A stretch of 53,889 nt of DNA from Acidobacteriota bacterium. GTDB taxonomy: Bacteria > Acidobacteriota > Terriglobia > Bryobacterales > Bryobacteraceae. The position numbers were made by a program, and so were the translations under genes. This document shows, in pieces, positions 52,958 to 53,889 of the stretch. The notes under the pieces are model-generated. The model saw nothing but the letters and a program-made list of their open reading frames with translations. It did not search any database and was not told the origin of the DNA. The first letter of the stretch is position 1; each line of letters starts with the position of its first letter. The stretch spans positions 1-53,889 of the forward strand of contig JAJYLS010000002.1 in NCBI GenBank assembly GCA_021787555.1, read 5' to 3'.

Positions 52958-53206
52958 ATGTCCTATTTCGTCAGCGTCCAGGATGATGCCGGTCACCTTA
53001 CCTCTTTCATCAACCTCGACTAGGTCCGCATGATTACGGATATCAGCCCCGACGGCTGCAAAGTCCACTTGGGAGCCAATTTCACGGCCATAATCAATGG
53101 CGCGGAATCCGCGAAGCAGTTTCTCATGCTTGTCGCAAAGTACTCTGCGAGCAGTGCGCCGGCCGACGAAACTACTTCGGTGCCGCCGGCAGCGCCTGCC
53201 AGTTAA
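52958..53206 (+). pseudogene. Small gene interrupted by an in-frame amber codon
   Basis: The frame from ATG 52958 reads MSYFVSVQDDAGHLTSFINL then D and TAG at 53021-53023. It resumes with VRMITDISPDGCKVHLGANF, then TAIINGAESAKQFLML, and ends at TAA 53204-53206. Both sides have normal coding character in one frame, so the stop appears to be a single mutation. The phrase FINLD-x-VRMI is a natural beta-strand pattern. Downstream ATG 53030 could give a shorter product. The function is unknown. Confidence 0.6.
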
Positions 53207-53424
53207 GCAGTTAAGCAGCGGCCGAATATCGCCCGTCGGTGATGATTATGGGCGTAAATCTCCTGGGTGGTCCGGACGGGGCTATGGCCCCGGCCAGCAG
53301 GGCCGATGTGCTCGTGGGAGAAGCCGTGTACCAGTTCATGTACCAATTAGCGCCGAACACTCCGCACGGTCCGCAATTTGCGCGCGCCTCCGCGTATAGT
53401 TATCATATATTTACGCCCTTGCCC
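53207..53424. other. Region left of the tRNA-Pro fragment, no clear gene
   Basis: One plus-strand frame reads MGVNLLGGPDGAMAPASRAD then VLVGEAVYQFMYQ, which may be a decayed accessory gene, but it has no recognised family and no clear ribosome-binding site. The rest up to the tRNA fragment is AT-rich and has no obvious features. Confidence 0.2.
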
Positions 53425-53474
53425 CTTGCCTTGGGCGCAGGGGGTCGGGCGTTCAAATCGCCCCGCCCCGACCA
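53425..53474 (+). tRNA. Orphan 3' half of tRNA-Pro(UGG), likely attachment-site scar
   Basis: The anticodon stem CTTGC/GCAGG (53425-53429 with 53437-53441) encloses loop CTTGGGC with anticodon TGG. The variable region is GGGTC, the T-arm is GGGCG-TTCAAAT-CGCCC, and the acceptor strand CGCCCCG, discriminator A and CCA end at 53474. The matching 5' acceptor (CGGGGCG) and D-arm are absent upstream. This is the 3' half of a tRNA-Pro gene, as left at one end of an element integrated into a tRNA. Given the plus orientation, the element would lie to the left. Confidence 0.8.
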
Positions 53475-53820
53475 TGAAATTAAAAGACTTATCGCAATTG
53501 TTACACGCGTCGAATTCCTGAGTTTGTGTGCACTTGTGTGCAGTTCGGAGCCGTTCTGACCGGATGTTGGCCCCGATAACTTCCGGCACCACTCGGCCCG
53601 AATCAGGCGTACTTTCCGGTATGGGCGTTTTTCGTCAAGGCGCCCCGACCTGCCCACGTTCAGCAAGTCCTCTCAGGGTTGGCCTCCGGCCTGCTGACCA
53701 CCATAGGGTGGCCTTTGACCCAACCACTGGCCGTCGGGCAAAATGGCGATTCCACTCTCGCAACCTGCACTATAGACCACTGTATAAATGATGCAATAAT
53801 GGTACAGGAGACGAGTTCCT
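53475..53820. other. Region right of the tRNA fragment, no gene seen
   Basis: No convincing gene is present. A 9-bp direct repeat TTGTGTGCA occurs at 53524-53532 and 53534-53542, with a 10-bp period. Short open frames on both strands here derive from the tRNA sequence and are spurious. Confidence 0.35.
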
Positions 53821-53889
53821 GTGCCAAGACCGAAGGGTAGTGCGGATCTCCTGTCCGACCGGCGTCGGCGCGCCTTGGCGTTGCTGAAG
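53821..53889 (+). CDS. 5' end of an IS630-like transposase (truncated by window)
   Basis: From GTG 53821 the frame reads VPRPKGSADLLSDRRRRALA then LLK and leaves the window. This is the start of the helix-turn-helix N-terminus of IS630-type transposases in this group (RRRALALLxxG...). AGGAG lies about 10 bases upstream. Only the first 23 codons are present, so integrity cannot be judged. Confidence 0.5.
   Translation, partial: MPRPKGSADLLSDRRRRALALLK

Noticed and set aside
52862-53068. Minus-strand frame across the end of the IS1634 relic and the amber-interrupted gene
   Set aside because: It has no family similarity, and the plus strand explains the coding signal better.
53347-53666. Two minus-strand frames with GRGDLNARPPAPKA and VGAGRFERPTPCAQG
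   Set aside because: These are well-known spurious translations of tRNA-Pro sequence and its flank, not proteins. They helped to confirm the tRNA fragment.

Overview
The window is GC-rich, densely coded bacterial DNA with short intergenic gaps and many 1-11 bp gene overlaps. The gene content suggests an Acidobacteriota bacterium, probably close to the Bryobacterales / Candidatus Solibacter group. It includes a decayed Oar-type TonB receptor, a DUF1501/DUF1800 pair, many Tat- or Sec-exported glycoside hydrolases, sulfatases and oxidoreductases, a URO-D-like methyltransferase homologue, an acidobacterial-type small secreted protein and dispersed tandem repeats. The taxon is an inference from gene content; there is no rRNA gene in the window.

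Layout. (1) 1-5.6 kb: a TonB receptor remnant, then a co-directional exported cluster for arabinose-containing glycans (GH127, GH51, an alpha/beta-hydrolase). (2) 5.7-13 kb: an HNH nuclease divergent from DNA polymerase IV, a CPBP protease, a secreted LolA-like protein, a two-component pair, a decayed CGGC/MinD-like locus, and a small membrane peptide coupled to an exported amidohydrolase. (3) 13-22 kb: an overlapping operon thrC-tldD-tldE, a lytic transglycosylase, gamma-glutamyltransferase, a GH172 (DUF2961) enzyme, a small secreted protein and a lone receiver domain. (4) 22-25.5 kb: a YjbQ-type protein, a DUF4139 protein and a short homoserine dehydrogenase. (5) 25.5-32.2 kb: a CusRS-type two-component system directly followed by an ABC exporter (ATPase, adaptor, permease) and an outer-membrane factor; this looks like one regulated export module. 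(6) 32.2-50.4 kb: an exported/periplasmic catabolic region with a URO-D-like protein, DUF2721, FAD oxidoreductase, PurU, sulfatase, GH35-like enzyme, ROK kinase, double-thioredoxin protein, MFS exporter, Gfo/Idh oxidoreductase, DUF1501, DUF1800, ribokinase and a second sulfatase. (7) 50.5-52.2 kb: a TPR protein with two half-size EamA/SMR-like membrane proteins. (8) 52.2-53.9 kb: a graveyard of mobile and accessory DNA: a DUF2442 remnant, an internally deleted IS1634-type transposase, a small gene interrupted by an amber codon, the orphan 3' half of a tRNA-Pro gene (a likely integration scar) and the start of an IS630-like transposase.

The most unusual structure is a family of short tandem repeats with 7- or 8-bp units at gene boundaries (near 7.5, 10.8, 19.8, 21.0, 25.5, 41.0 and 46.1 kb). 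At two loci the repeats form opposed arms able to fold into a hairpin. At several loci the array supplies the stop codon of the adjacent gene. These recall the heptanucleotide STRR repeats of cyanobacteria. I see no CRISPR array, rRNA operon or complete tRNA, and no obvious multi-gene defence system.
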